DNA from: DASYLJ01 sp964432595
GTDB lineage: Bacteria > Desulfobacterota > Binatia > DP-6
Direction of reading: 5' to 3'
DNA length: 41,609 nt
NCBI GenBank assembly: GCA_964432595.1
Contig: CAYSOF010000040.1
Span: 1-41,609 of the forward strand
Numbering within the stretch: position 1 is the stretch's first letter; each line of letters begins with the position of its first letter. The notes under the pieces are model-generated. The model was not told the DNA's origin and did no database searches. It worked only from the letters and a program-made list of their open reading frames with translations. The position numbers and the translations under genes are program-made. Positions 22,333 to 30,155 of the stretch are shown in pieces.

Positions 22333-22905
22333 GTGATTTCCACGGGTGATTTCAAGCGCGGCCTGCGCGTCCTCATCGACGGCGATCCTTTCACCATCCT
22401 CGACGTGCACGTGCAGTCGCCGTCGGCGCGGGGGGCGAGCTCCCTCAGCAAGATCCGCGTCCGCAACCTGCGGACCGGGCAGGTGCTCGACAAGACGTTC
22501 CGCGGCGGCGACAAGGTCGAGGAGCCGAACGTCGAGCTGCGTCCCGTCCAGTTCCTCTACGCGGACGACGACGGGCTGCACTTCATGGACAGCCAGAGCT
22601 ACGAGCAGTTCATGCTGTCGCGCGACGAAGTGGGCGACGGCGCGGGCTACCTGAAGGAAGGCCTCGAGGGCATCCGCTCGGTCGTCTTCAACGAGAAGGT
22701 GATCTCCGTCGACCTGCCGAACACCGTCGTGTTGCTCGTGACCGACACGGCGCCCGCGCTGAAGGGCGCCACGGCGCAGGCGCAGACGAAGCCCGCCACG
22801 CTCGAGACGGGCCTGGTCATCCAGGTCCCGTCCTACCTCGAGTCGAACGAGCTCGTGATCGTCGACACCCGCGAGGCGCGCTTCGTCAGCCGCGCGAAGG
22901 GCTGA
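22333..22905 (+). CDS. Elongation factor P-like protein, EfpL (YeiP) type
   Basis: A 190-residue three-domain EF-P family protein that relieves ribosome stalling at proline stretches and related sequences. Where canonical EF-P has a loop with modifiable Lys34 (PGKGQA), this protein has VQSPSARGASSLSK with Arg33 at the tip. This is the extended SPxARGA loop of the EfpL/YeiP group. The C-terminal OB domain shows KPATLETGLVIQVPSYLESN, the EF-P signature. No epmA, epmB or earP gene is in view, as expected for an Arg-type, unmodified loop. The start is GTG 22333. The stop is 3 bp from the convergent amidohydrolase stop. Confidence 0.9.
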   Translation: MISTGDFKRGLRVLIDGDPFTILDVHVQSPSARGASSLSKIRVRNLRTGQVLDKTFRGGDKVEEPNVELRPVQFLYADDDGLHFMDSQSYEQFMLSRDEVGDGAGYLKEGLEGIRSVVFNEKVISVDLPNTVVLLVTDTAPALKGATAQAQTKPATLETGLVIQVPSYLESNELVIVDTREARFVSRAKG

Positions 22906-22908
22906 CGC

Positions 22909-24033
22909 TCACACGAGCTTGTAGAGCTTCGCCGCGTTGAGCGCGCACATCTTGTCGCGCTCCTCCTGCGAGACGTCGCGGAACATGTCGTCGACGACCC
23001 GCCGCGTCTCCGGCCAGTCGCAGCCGTGGTGCGGGTAGTCCGACGACCACATGATGTTGTCGACGCCGATCGTGTGGCGGTTCTTCACCGCATAGTTGTC
23101 GATCATGAAGCTCGAGCGCCAGTTGCGGCGGTAGTAGTAGCTCGGCTCGTGCTTGAGCTTGATCGGCAGCCACCAGCGGTTGCGCCACCAGCGGTCGTCC
23201 AGCTGCTCGAGGATGTACGGGATCCAGCCGGCGCCGGCCTCGACCGCGACCCACGTGAGGTCCGGGAAGCGGTCGTGCACGCCCGAGCTGATGATTTCGG
23301 GCATGTCGGTGATCATGTCGGCTGCGCCCACGTTCGCGAGCCCGGTGAGGTCGTCGCCGCGCTTCCCCTTCGGCTTCGGCTTGTTGATCTTGCGCATCAC
23401 GCGCACGTGGAAGTGCACCGGCACGCCGTTCGACTGCGCGGCATCCCAGAACGGATCGTCCTCGGGCCGGATCTTGTCGCCGACGCTGGGCATGGTGTTC
23501 AGCCACACGCCGCGGAAGCCCATCTTGAGGCAGCGCTCCATCTCCTTGATGGCCGCGTCGACGCCGAGCGCCGGGATGCATGCGAGACCGATCAGGCGTG
23601 TCGGGTCGACGCTCATCACCTCTTCGGCGAGCCAGTTGTTGTAGGCCTGGACGCCGGCGAGCTGGAACTCGGGATCGTCGTCGGAGAAGAAGTGGCTCAT
23701 CATGCGAGCCGAGCCGAACAGCACCTCGGCGTCGACGCCGTCGTAGTCCATCTCTTCGAGACGGGGCGCGCCTCGGAAGTTGCCCTGGTTGGCCGCCGCG
23801 AACGTGACGCCCGTCCAGCGCACCTCTTCGTGCTTGCGGCCGGCCGAGGCGTAGATCCCGATGGGGGCCGGGGCGATGTCGGGCGCGAACTGCCACGCCT
23901 CGCCGCCTTCGCCGTCCGACACGACGGTCGGGACCTTGTCGTGGAACTTCTTCGCCATGTACGTCGTCCAGATGTGCGGCGGCTCGAGCACATGCGAGTC
24001 GGCGGAGATCAGTCGGTAGTCGCGGGCAGCCAT
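22909..24033 (-). CDS. Amidohydrolase family protein (ACMSD-like, Amidohydro_2)
   Basis: A 374-residue metal-dependent TIM-barrel hydrolase or decarboxylase of the amidohydrolase-2 group. The first metal-ligand region is ISADSHVLEPPHIW near residue 10, VHFHVRVM supplies a mid-barrel His, and SSDYPHHGCDWPE near the C-terminus carries the catalytic Asp. Relatives include 2-amino-3-carboxymuconate semialdehyde decarboxylase and ring-acid decarboxylases, common in aromatic degradation. ATG 24033 has GGGAGG with 10-nt spacing; the longer TTG-started frame runs into the operator and is rejected. It is transcribed from its own promoter (24057-24086), downstream of the ring-degradation cluster. Confidence 0.88.
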   Translation of the reverse strand: MAARDYRLISADSHVLEPPHIWTTYMAKKFHDKVPTVVSDGEGGEAWQFAPDIAPAPIGIYASAGRKHEEVRWTGVTFAAANQGNFRGAPRLEEMDYDGVDAEVLFGSARMMSHFFSDDDPEFQLAGVQAYNNWLAEEVMSVDPTRLIGLACIPALGVDAAIKEMERCLKMGFRGVWLNTMPSVGDKIRPEDDPFWDAAQSNGVPVHFHVRVMRKINKPKPKGKRGDDLTGLANVGAADMITDMPEIISSGVHDRFPDLTWVAVEAGAGWIPYILEQLDDRWWRNRWWLPIKLKHEPSYYYRRNWRSSFMIDNYAVKNRHTIGVDNIMWSSDYPHHGCDWPETRRVVDDMFRDVSQEERDKMCALNAAKLYKLV

Positions 24034-24056
24034 CGTCCGGAATCCTCCCGGCGGCG

Positions 24057-24086
24057 AATCTACGAACAAACGATCGTTCGTTTCAA
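24057..24086 (-). promoter_or_regulatory. Promoter of the amidohydrolase gene with embedded operator
   Basis: On the minus strand TTGAAA (24081-24086) and TAGATT (24057-24062) are 18 bp apart. The spacer contains overlapping dyads around AACGATCGTT, for example CGAAC (24063-24067) against GTTCG (24076-24080), and AAACGA against TCGTTT (24068-24083). The 13-bp core AACGATCGTTCGT (24069-24081) is identical to 9941-9953. A repressor bound here would occlude both boxes. Confidence 0.6.
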
Positions 24087-24096
24087 GGGCAGGTGT

Positions 24097-25764
24097 TCAG
24101 GGTTGCAGCTTGCCGGCGTTTCCGGCCCGCTCGAATTGGCGACGGAGGGTGGCCAGGTCATCCGCACCGAAGCGTGAGAACGTCGTGGCGCCGCGAGGTT
24201 GCCACCACAGCGGATCGGGACCGTCGACGCCCAGGAAGCCGGCGCGCTGCAGCTCCCGCTTCACCACCTTGTTCGTCTCGGAACGCACCAGCTCGGGGAC
24301 GACGCGTACCCACGTGGGTCGCCACTTCACCGATAGGTCGGGCTGCGCGTCGAGGAAGCGGGCGAATGCGTCGGCGTCGAACGTCGCGCCCTCGCGGAGC
24401 GCGAGCGCGGCCATCACGCGGTCGCCGGCGTCGGCGTCGGGCACGCCGTAGACCGCCGCCATGAAGACGTCGGGATGCCGCTGGAGAATCTCCTCGACGG
24501 GGCGCGCGAGGAAGTTCTCGCCGTCGACGCGAAGCCACTCGATGTCGCGGCCGGCGAAGTAGATGTAGCCCGCGCCGTCGCGGTAGCCGAGGTCGCCGGT
24601 GTGGAATCGGCCGCCGCGCGTGCGTGCCTGCGTCGCCTCCTCGTTCTTGTAGTAGCCCTCGAAGAGGCCCGTGCCGGACGTGTTGACGATCTCGCCGATG
24701 GCCTGTTCCGGGTTGGCGAGGCGCCCGCGTGCGTCGAAGACGGCGTGCGCGCATTCGTTGCCCTCCTCGTCGAGGATGGCGACGCCCGGTCCGGCGACGC
24801 CGAGGGCTCCCGGCGGATCGCCGTCGCTGCGCGTGAACGTGACGCCCACCTCGCTCGCGCCGTACGAATCGATGACACGGCAGCCGAACCGTGTCGCGAA
24901 CGCGTCGAGGTACTGGCGAGGCCCCTCGTTGCCGTACGCGAGGCGCAGGGGATTGTCCGCGTCGTCCGGACGCTCGGGTGTGTCCATGATGTAGGCGAGG
25001 GGGCTGCCGACGTAGTTGAACAGCGTGCAGCCGTAGCGGCGCACGTCGTCGAGGAAGCGCGTCTTGGAGAAACGCCGTACGAGCACCAGCGTGCCGCCCG
25101 CGGCGAGCGCGACGCCCAGCGCCAGGATCTGCGCATTGCCGTGGAACAGCGGCATCGCGCAGTAGACCACGTCGTCCGCGGTGGCCTGCGCCACCATGAA
25201 GACGGCCCCCTGCGACATCATCGTCAGCTTGCCGTGGCTGCGCTGCACGCCTTTCGGGCCCGACGTCGTGCCCGACGTGAAGATGATCAGGCAGAGCGCG
25301 TCGTCGTCCACCGTGACCGCCGGGTCCGTGTCGGGTTGCGCGTCGAGCGCGTCCTGCAGCCCCTCCTCGGCCACGAGGACGCGGGGCGAGGGCGCGTCCG
25401 GGGTCGCGAGCGCCTCCGCCAGTGCGCCGGCGAACTTCTCTTCGGTGACGACGAGCTGGCAATCGCTGTGCGCGACGTCGCGCGCGAGCGGCACGCCGCG
25501 GCGCGTGGGGTTCAGGCCGACGATCACCGCGCCGGCCATCGCCGCGCCGAGCTGCGCCAACACGAACTCCGGCCGATTCTCGAGCAGCAGCCCGACGTGG
25601 AACGGCCGCGCCGGATCGCGATGCGCCAGGAACAGGTTCGCGAAGCGCGCGGCGGCGCGGGCGGTTTCCGCGAAGGTGAGCGTCTCGTCCTCGAAGCGGA
25701 TGAACGGGCGCGCCGCCATCGCGGGGTCGGCGACGTGCGCGCGCAGCAGATCGGCGAAGGTCAT
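24097..25764 (-). CDS. Fatty-acid-type acyl-CoA synthetase (FadD/FATP-like)
   Basis: A 555-residue ANL ligase. The phosphate loop FTSGTTSGPKG is at about 161-171, then DSYGASEVGVTF, RFHTGDLGYRDGAGYIYFAG and RDIEWLRVDGENFLARPVEE. The WLRVDGEN form of the hinge motif is typical of FadD6/FadD17 and very-long-chain (FATP-type) synthetases. The catalytic Lys region is ETNKVVKREL. ATG 25764 begins MTFADLLRAH; an upstream in-frame GTG at 25782 is less likely. It sits 39 bp after the GST gene and closes the main run of the TetR-controlled cluster. Its substrate may be the acid released by the ring-cleavage steps (inference). Confidence 0.9.
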   Translation of the reverse strand: MTFADLLRAHVADPAMAARPFIRFEDETLTFAETARAAARFANLFLAHRDPARPFHVGLLLENRPEFVLAQLGAAMAGAVIVGLNPTRRGVPLARDVAHSDCQLVVTEEKFAGALAEALATPDAPSPRVLVAEEGLQDALDAQPDTDPAVTVDDDALCLIIFTSGTTSGPKGVQRSHGKLTMMSQGAVFMVAQATADDVVYCAMPLFHGNAQILALGVALAAGGTLVLVRRFSKTRFLDDVRRYGCTLFNYVGSPLAYIMDTPERPDDADNPLRLAYGNEGPRQYLDAFATRFGCRVIDSYGASEVGVTFTRSDGDPPGALGVAGPGVAILDEEGNECAHAVFDARGRLANPEQAIGEIVNTSGTGLFEGYYKNEEATQARTRGGRFHTGDLGYRDGAGYIYFAGRDIEWLRVDGENFLARPVEEILQRHPDVFMAAVYGVPDADAGDRVMAALALREGATFDADAFARFLDAQPDLSVKWRPTWVRVVPELVRSETNKVVKRELQRAGFLGVDGPDPLWWQPRGATTFSRFGADDLATLRRQFERAGNAGKLQP

Positions 25765-25803
25765 GCGGTCGCACCGAAGCACAGCGCGCCGCGCGCGCGC
25801 AAC

Positions 25804-26523
25804 TCAGGACGGCGTCACGTCGAGGCTGCGGACGAAGGACGGACGATCGTGCAGGCGGCCGAGCCAGGCGCTGACGTTGGGATGCGCGTCCGGATCGAGC
25901 GGCAGGCCGACCAGCGGATACATCGCGACGCGCGGCAGCACCGACACGTCGGCGATCGAGAATCCGTCGCCGACGAGAAAATCCCGTGCGGCGAGCGCCG
26001 CGTCGAGGCGGTCGAGCCGCTGGCGCAGCAGCGAGCCGAGATGCGCGGCCTCGTCCTCCGACACCGCCGTCCCGTCGTACACGCGCGCCACCCAGTCGAG
26101 ATGGGCCGCGTCGTCCGTCGAGCGGCGGGCGTCGGCGAGCACGTCGTCGCGCGGGCGCAGCCGATCGAGGGGCCCGATGATGCGCAGGTACATCAGCGGC
26201 CGGTACTCCTTGGCCATCGCGAGCTCGAACGCCTGCCACATCTTCGCCTGCGCCGCCGCCCATGGATCCGCGGGATACAGGCGTGGCCCGGGAAAGACGG
26301 CGTCGAGGTACTCGGTGATGACGTTCGATTCGAAGAGCACGCGGTCGTCGTGTACGAGCGTCGGCACCACGCCGTTGGGATTGAGGGCCAGGTACTCCGG
26401 CCGCTTCTGCTCCATGCGCGTCAGGTCGACGATCCGCGTCTCCCACGTGAGCCCCTTCTCGAGGAGCACGATGCGTACGCGACGCGCGCACGGCGAGCCC
26501 GGCGTGTCGTAGAGCGTCAGCAC
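25804..26523 (-). CDS. Glutathione S-transferase family protein
   Basis: A 239-residue two-domain GST. The thioredoxin-like N-domain (LTLYDTPGSPCARRVRIVLL, LNPNGVVPTLV, ESNVITEYLD) supplies the glutathione site, with the cis-Pro in VPT and the ES motif. The all-helical C-domain contains FLVGDGFSIADVSVLPRVAM, the usual helix-6 capping signature. In ring-cleavage clusters such proteins often act as maleyl-pyruvate or maleylacetoacetate isomerases, which is the attractive reading here. The GTG start overlaps the flavoprotein stop by 7 bp. Confidence 0.9.
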   Translation of the reverse strand: MLTLYDTPGSPCARRVRIVLLEKGLTWETRIVDLTRMEQKRPEYLALNPNGVVPTLVHDDRVLFESNVITEYLDAVFPGPRLYPADPWAAAQAKMWQAFELAMAKEYRPLMYLRIIGPLDRLRPRDDVLADARRSTDDAAHLDWVARVYDGTAVSEDEAAHLGSLLRQRLDRLDAALAARDFLVGDGFSIADVSVLPRVAMYPLVGLPLDPDAHPNVSAWLGRLHDRPSFVRSLDVTPS

Positions 26524-27677
26524 GGCAGCTGCCCCTGGTCGGCCACGCTCATCGCGAGCGGCCCGAACAGCTCGAGGCGCGCCTCCGGATCGTGCGCGGC
26601 GCGCAGGAGCGCGTCTCGATCGCGGAAGCCGCGCAGCATGTGGCGCAGATAGGTCATCGCCGTGTGCATCTCCTCTTCGCGGTCGCGGATGTAGCGCTCG
26701 AAGGCGCTCCGCGAGAAGTCGCCCGTCGTGAGCGCCTCGTGCGTCGTCGCCGCGGCGATGCGGCCCATGCGCATCGCGAATTCGATGCCCTGGCCGGTGA
26801 GCGGGGCGAGGTAGCCGCTCGCGTCGCCCGCCAGCAGCAAGCGGTCCCGCGCCACCTCGGTGACGCGGTAGCCGATGGGCGCCATGCACCACGGCTCGCC
26901 GATGCGCGGCGCGCGCTGGATGCGGCTCCACAGCCACGGGTCGAAGCGCTCCGCCATGCGCTCGTAGAACTCGACGGGACGGGTGCGGTCGGCCTGCTTG
27001 TCGGCGAGGTCGGCCTCGAGAATGAAGCGGAACAGGCCGGGGCGGATGCGGCCGCCGCTCATCATCGCGCCGCGATGCCCGAAGAAGTGCCGGTCCCAGA
27101 GAAACGGCTGCGCGTCGTCGAAGTCGGAGAAGAAGAGGGCGACGCCGATCTGCGAGAACTCCGGATCGTCGGTCTTGAGCCGTAGCGCCGCGAGCGTCGG
27201 CGAGTTGCGCCCGCCGGCGTCGATCAGCATCGGCGCCGTCCACGCCGCGTCGCCCGCGCCCTTCACGACGACCTCGTGCGACCCGAGCGTCACGCCGGAG
27301 ACGCGCGTGTCGAAGCGGATGCGTCCGCCGACCTCCTGCAGGCGGGCGCGCAGTGCGCGATGGAAGCCGTTGCGCTCGACGTGCACGTAGCGGAAGCCGT
27401 CGGGGAGGGGATGCACGGTGTACGACAGGTCGGGGTAGACGTTGCGGACCGCGTCGAAATGGTCGAGGAGCCAGGGGCCGTCGAGCGCGACGCCGAGCTG
27501 CCGGCACTCCTCCTGCGTCTGCGGCGCGAGCACCTCGCCCGACCCGATGTCCTCGGCGACGACGTCGGGCCGCCGCTCGAGCACGAGCACGTCGTGCCCC
27601 GCCTGCACGAGCGGGATCGCCGCGGCGCATCCGGCGGGGCCCGCGCCGATGACGATGACGTCGGCGTCGTGCGGCAT
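26517..27677 (-). CDS. FAD-dependent oxidoreductase (geranylgeranyl-reductase/monooxygenase-like)
   Basis: A 386-residue flavoprotein with the dinucleotide motif VIVIGAGPAGCAAAIPL at about 6-22, the VLERR end of beta2, and the second FAD motif RLLLAGDASGYLAPLTGQGI near residue 285. This is the p-hydroxybenzoate-hydroxylase-like fold shared by aromatic monooxygenases, halogenases and GGR-type reductases. The tryptophan-halogenase motif GWxWxIP is not seen. Next to an extradiol-dioxygenase-like gene, an aromatic hydroxylase that prepares the ring for cleavage is the best guess. ATG 27677 lies 2 bp downstream of the VOC gene stop. Confidence 0.85.
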   Translation of the reverse strand: MPHDADVIVIGAGPAGCAAAIPLVQAGHDVLVLERRPDVVAEDIGSGEVLAPQTQEECRQLGVALDGPWLLDHFDAVRNVYPDLSYTVHPLPDGFRYVHVERNGFHRALRARLQEVGGRIRFDTRVSGVTLGSHEVVVKGAGDAAWTAPMLIDAGGRNSPTLAALRLKTDDPEFSQIGVALFFSDFDDAQPFLWDRHFFGHRGAMMSGGRIRPGLFRFILEADLADKQADRTRPVEFYERMAERFDPWLWSRIQRAPRIGEPWCMAPIGYRVTEVARDRLLLAGDASGYLAPLTGQGIEFAMRMGRIAAATTHEALTTGDFSRSAFERYIRDREEEMHTAMTYLRHMLRGFRDRDALLRAAHDPEARLELFGPLAMSVADQGQLPC

Positions 27678-27679
27678 CG

Positions 27680-28585
27680 TCAGCCCTCCATGAACGACGC
27701 GAGGTCGTCGGGGACGAGGAACGACATGGGCGGCGGCGGTCCCCAGGTGAACAGGCCCTTCTCGCCTTCGAAGGATTCCGGCGTCCACGCCGCGTCGTCG
27801 GCGATCACGTCGAGATCGCTGTAGTACTCGCAGAAGGTGCCCGCGGGATCACGCAGGTACCAGAAGAAGTTCGAGCCGATGTGGTGCCGGCCGAATCCCC
27901 AGGCGTGGCGTGACGGATCACCGGCGAGCATGCGCGCCGCGCCGCGGCCCACCTCGTCGACGTCGGCGACCTCCCAGGCCGTGTGATGCAGGAACGCCGC
28001 GGGCGCCGCCTGGATCAGCAGGTTGTGGTGGTCGGTCGAGCAGCGCAGGAAATGCCCCAGCCCGGGGAGCGTGTCGCTGACGCGAAAGCCGATCGCGTCG
28101 ACGAAGAAGCGCAGCGACGTATCGAGGTCGCGCGTCGTGTGCACGACGTGGCCGAGCTTCCGCGGACGGATCGGCGCTTCCGCGAGGACCGCGGGAGCGC
28201 GGCCCGCGCGCACGGTACGCCCGGGGCCGTTGTAGGTGGGCGCCGCTTCGGCCGGCTGCACGAGACGGGACGCGGTGGCCACGCGAACGCGCATGCCGCT
28301 CGCGGGATCGCACGCGACCAGCGTGTCGGCGGTGCGGTCGCCGGCGACGTCGAGCCGCGCCAGCGTGGCGGCGATGCGGTCGAGGTCGCCGGCGTCGTCC
28401 ACGCCGACCGCCAGCTCGACGAGCCCGCGGCGCGGCGCGGGCACCAGCCGCAGCTGGTCACCGCCCGCGGTGGTGGCGAAGACGCCGGGCGCCGACTCGG
28501 TCAAGCCGAAGTCGCGGTAGAAGCCGGCCGTTTCGGCGACGTCCGGTACGCCCATCGTCAGGGACAGCAAGCGGTGCAGGGCCAT
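27680..28585 (-). CDS. VOC-superfamily extradiol ring-cleavage dioxygenase-like protein
   Basis: A 301-residue two-domain vicinal-oxygen-chelate protein. The C-terminal domain keeps a type I extradiol metal triad: His146 in KLGHVVHTT, His200 or 201 in FLHHTAWEV, and Glu253 in FCEYYSD, almost the spacing of BphC. The N-terminal domain (about 1-110) lacks ligands, as in two-domain extradiol enzymes. It should bind Fe(II) and cleave a catechol-like ring, or carry out a related VOC reaction. Its ATG overlaps the FAH-family stop by 1 bp (TGATG), so the two are coupled. Confidence 0.87.
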   Translation of the reverse strand: MALHRLLSLTMGVPDVAETAGFYRDFGLTESAPGVFATTAGGDQLRLVPAPRRGLVELAVGVDDAGDLDRIAATLARLDVAGDRTADTLVACDPASGMRVRVATASRLVQPAEAAPTYNGPGRTVRAGRAPAVLAEAPIRPRKLGHVVHTTRDLDTSLRFFVDAIGFRVSDTLPGLGHFLRCSTDHHNLLIQAAPAAFLHHTAWEVADVDEVGRGAARMLAGDPSRHAWGFGRHHIGSNFFWYLRDPAGTFCEYYSDLDVIADDAAWTPESFEGEKGLFTWGPPPPMSFLVPDDLASFMEG

Positions 28586-29451
28586 CAGGCGGCCTCCGGC
28601 TCGTCGACGAGCCTGTTCTCGATGTGGCCGATGCCGTCGATCTCGACGCGCACGACGTCGCCGGCCGCGAGGAAGCGCGGCGGGTTCTGCATGACGCCCA
28701 CCCCGGCGGGGGTCCCCGTCGAGACGACGTCGCCCGGCTCGAGCGTGCAGACGGTGGACAGCACCTCGATCTGTCTGAAGCAGTCGAAGATCATGTCGCG
28801 CGTGTTCGCATCCTGGCGCAGCTCGCCGTTGACCCACGTGCGGAGACGGAGCGCGTGCGGATCGCCGAGCTCGTCGGGCGTGACGAGGCACGGGCCGAGC
28901 GGACCGTGCGTGTCGAACGACTTGCCGAGCATGATCGTGGGGGAGCGGATCTGCCAGTCGCGCACGCTGACGTCGTTGGCGACGCAGTAGCCGGCGATGA
29001 CCTCGTGCGCGCGCGCCGCGGGTACGTGCCGGCAGCGCGTGCCGATGACGAAGGCCAGCTCGCCTTCGTAGTCGACGAGCGAGGACGCGCGCGGCACGTG
29101 CACGGCGTCGTGCGGTCCGACGATGCAGCTCGTCTGCTTGTTGAAGAAGATGGGCATGTCGGGCGCCGCCTGCGCGGTCTCCGCCGCGTGCTGCTGGTAG
29201 TTCAGGAAGACGGCCAGGAACTTGCGCGGCTGCGGCACCGGGGCCGCGAGGGTCAGGCCGGCGAGCGGCCAGCGCCGCGCCGCGGACGTCGCTGCCCGCC
29301 GTGCGGCGTCGACGGCGGGCGCCCCGGCGGCCAGGAAGGCGGGCATGTCGCGGGGCAGTGTCGGCGCGGCGTCGGCGAGGTCGACGACTTCGTCGCCGAC
29401 CATCACGCCGATGTGGTGACCGCCGTCGATCGTGAACGAGACCAATCGCAT
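28585..29451 (-). CDS. Fumarylacetoacetate hydrolase family protein
   Basis: A 288-residue FAH-superfamily enzyme. The metal site is visible as DYEGELAFVIG (Glu-x-Glu) and NDVSVRDWQ (Asp), and the fold is confirmed by IMLGKSFDTHGPLGPCLVTPDELGD and GDVVSTGTPAGVGV. Family members hydrolyse C-C bonds of diketo acids, or hydrate or decarboxylate ring-cleavage products, which fits the dioxygenase gene directly downstream. GGAGG precedes ATG 29451 with 8-nt spacing. It is separated from the TetR gene by 16 bp and is almost certainly in the same transcript. Confidence 0.92.
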   Translation of the reverse strand: MRLVSFTIDGGHHIGVMVGDEVVDLADAAPTLPRDMPAFLAAGAPAVDAARRAATSAARRWPLAGLTLAAPVPQPRKFLAVFLNYQQHAAETAQAAPDMPIFFNKQTSCIVGPHDAVHVPRASSLVDYEGELAFVIGTRCRHVPAARAHEVIAGYCVANDVSVRDWQIRSPTIMLGKSFDTHGPLGPCLVTPDELGDPHALRLRTWVNGELRQDANTRDMIFDCFRQIEVLSTVCTLEPGDVVSTGTPAGVGVMQNPPRFLAAGDVVRVEIDGIGHIENRLVDEPEAA

Positions 29452-29467
29452 GGGTGCTTCCTCCGTG

Positions 29468-30112
29468 TCAGTCGTTGGCGGTCGTGAGGGCGGGCAGCGG
29501 TCGTCGCGCGATCAGCGCCGCCTCGTCGCGCGGCAGGCCGAGCATCGCGAGCACGTGGGCTGCCAGCTCGCGGTCGGCTTCGGGGCCGACGACGCGCTCG
29601 AGGCGCGCGCGCAGTACGGACAAGACGGCGCCCGCGATCGCGAGGCCGAGCGTCGGGCTGGCCGTCGTCGTGAAGCGTCCGGCACGGTGTCCGCGACGGA
29701 CGTCGCGCAGGAGGCGCTTGGTGAGGCCGCTCAGGAGGTCGTGGCTCGAATGGCCGAGGCGGGCGACGAACCACGACCATGCCTCGTCGTCGTCCACGCG
29801 ACGGAGCAGCGTCCGGATGCCGACGGCGACGGCCTCGGCCACGTCGACGGTGGCGCCGTGGCGATCGATCGCATCCCCGAGCGCATCGCCACTGGACGCG
29901 ACGACGGCGCGGACGATCTCGTCCTTCGATTTGAAGTAGTTGTAGAACGTGCCGAAGCCGACGTCCGCCGCGTCGGTGATGTCGGCGATGGTCGTCGGCT
30001 CGACGCCCTTGCGCGCCATCACGGCGCGCGCCGCCGCGACCAGCGCTTCGCGCGTCCGATGTCGCCGGCGATCGCGCCGCCCTCCCTGCGTCGCCGTTTC
30101 TGACGCTTTCAT
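29468..30112 (-). CDS. TetR/AcrR family transcriptional regulator
   Basis: A 214-residue TetR-type repressor. The helix-turn-helix is VEPTTIADITDAADVGFGTF followed by YNYFKSKDEIV (about residues 38-70). The C-terminal ligand-binding half is helical and unassigned. Two ATG codons are possible: 30112, which lies 8 nt after a good -10 box, and 30130, which falls inside the operator. No Shine-Dalgarno precedes either, so I chose 30112 as a leaderless start. It heads the cluster TetR, FAH, VOC, flavoprotein, GST, ligase and very likely regulates it and itself through the palindrome at 30112-30139. Confidence 0.9.
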   Translation of the reverse strand: MKASETATQGGRRDRRRHRTREALVAAARAVMARKGVEPTTIADITDAADVGFGTFYNYFKSKDEIVRAVVASSGDALGDAIDRHGATVDVAEAVAVGIRTLLRRVDDDEAWSWFVARLGHSSHDLLSGLTKRLLRDVRRGHRAGRFTTTASPTLGLAIAGAVLSVLRARLERVVGPEADRELAAHVLAMLGLPRDEAALIARRPLPALTTAND

Positions 30113-30139
30113 CAAAACTGATGATCTCATCAGGTTTGA
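30112..30139. promoter_or_regulatory. 28-bp TetR-type operator over the regulator's start
   Basis: TCAAAACTGATGA (30112-30124) and TCATCAGGTTTGA (30127-30139) are inverted arms around TC, with 12 of 13 pairs matching. The site spans the spacer, the -10 box and the start of the TetR gene, the classic place for autorepression. Confidence 0.65.
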
Positions 30140-30149
30140 GTTCCGTCAA
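30121..30149 (-). promoter_or_regulatory. Promoter of the TetR-led catabolic cluster
   Basis: On the minus strand TTGACG (30144-30149) and GATCAT (30121-30126) are 17 bp apart. The -10 box ends 8 nt before ATG 30112. Confidence 0.55.
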
Positions 30150-30155
30150 GCCGAT

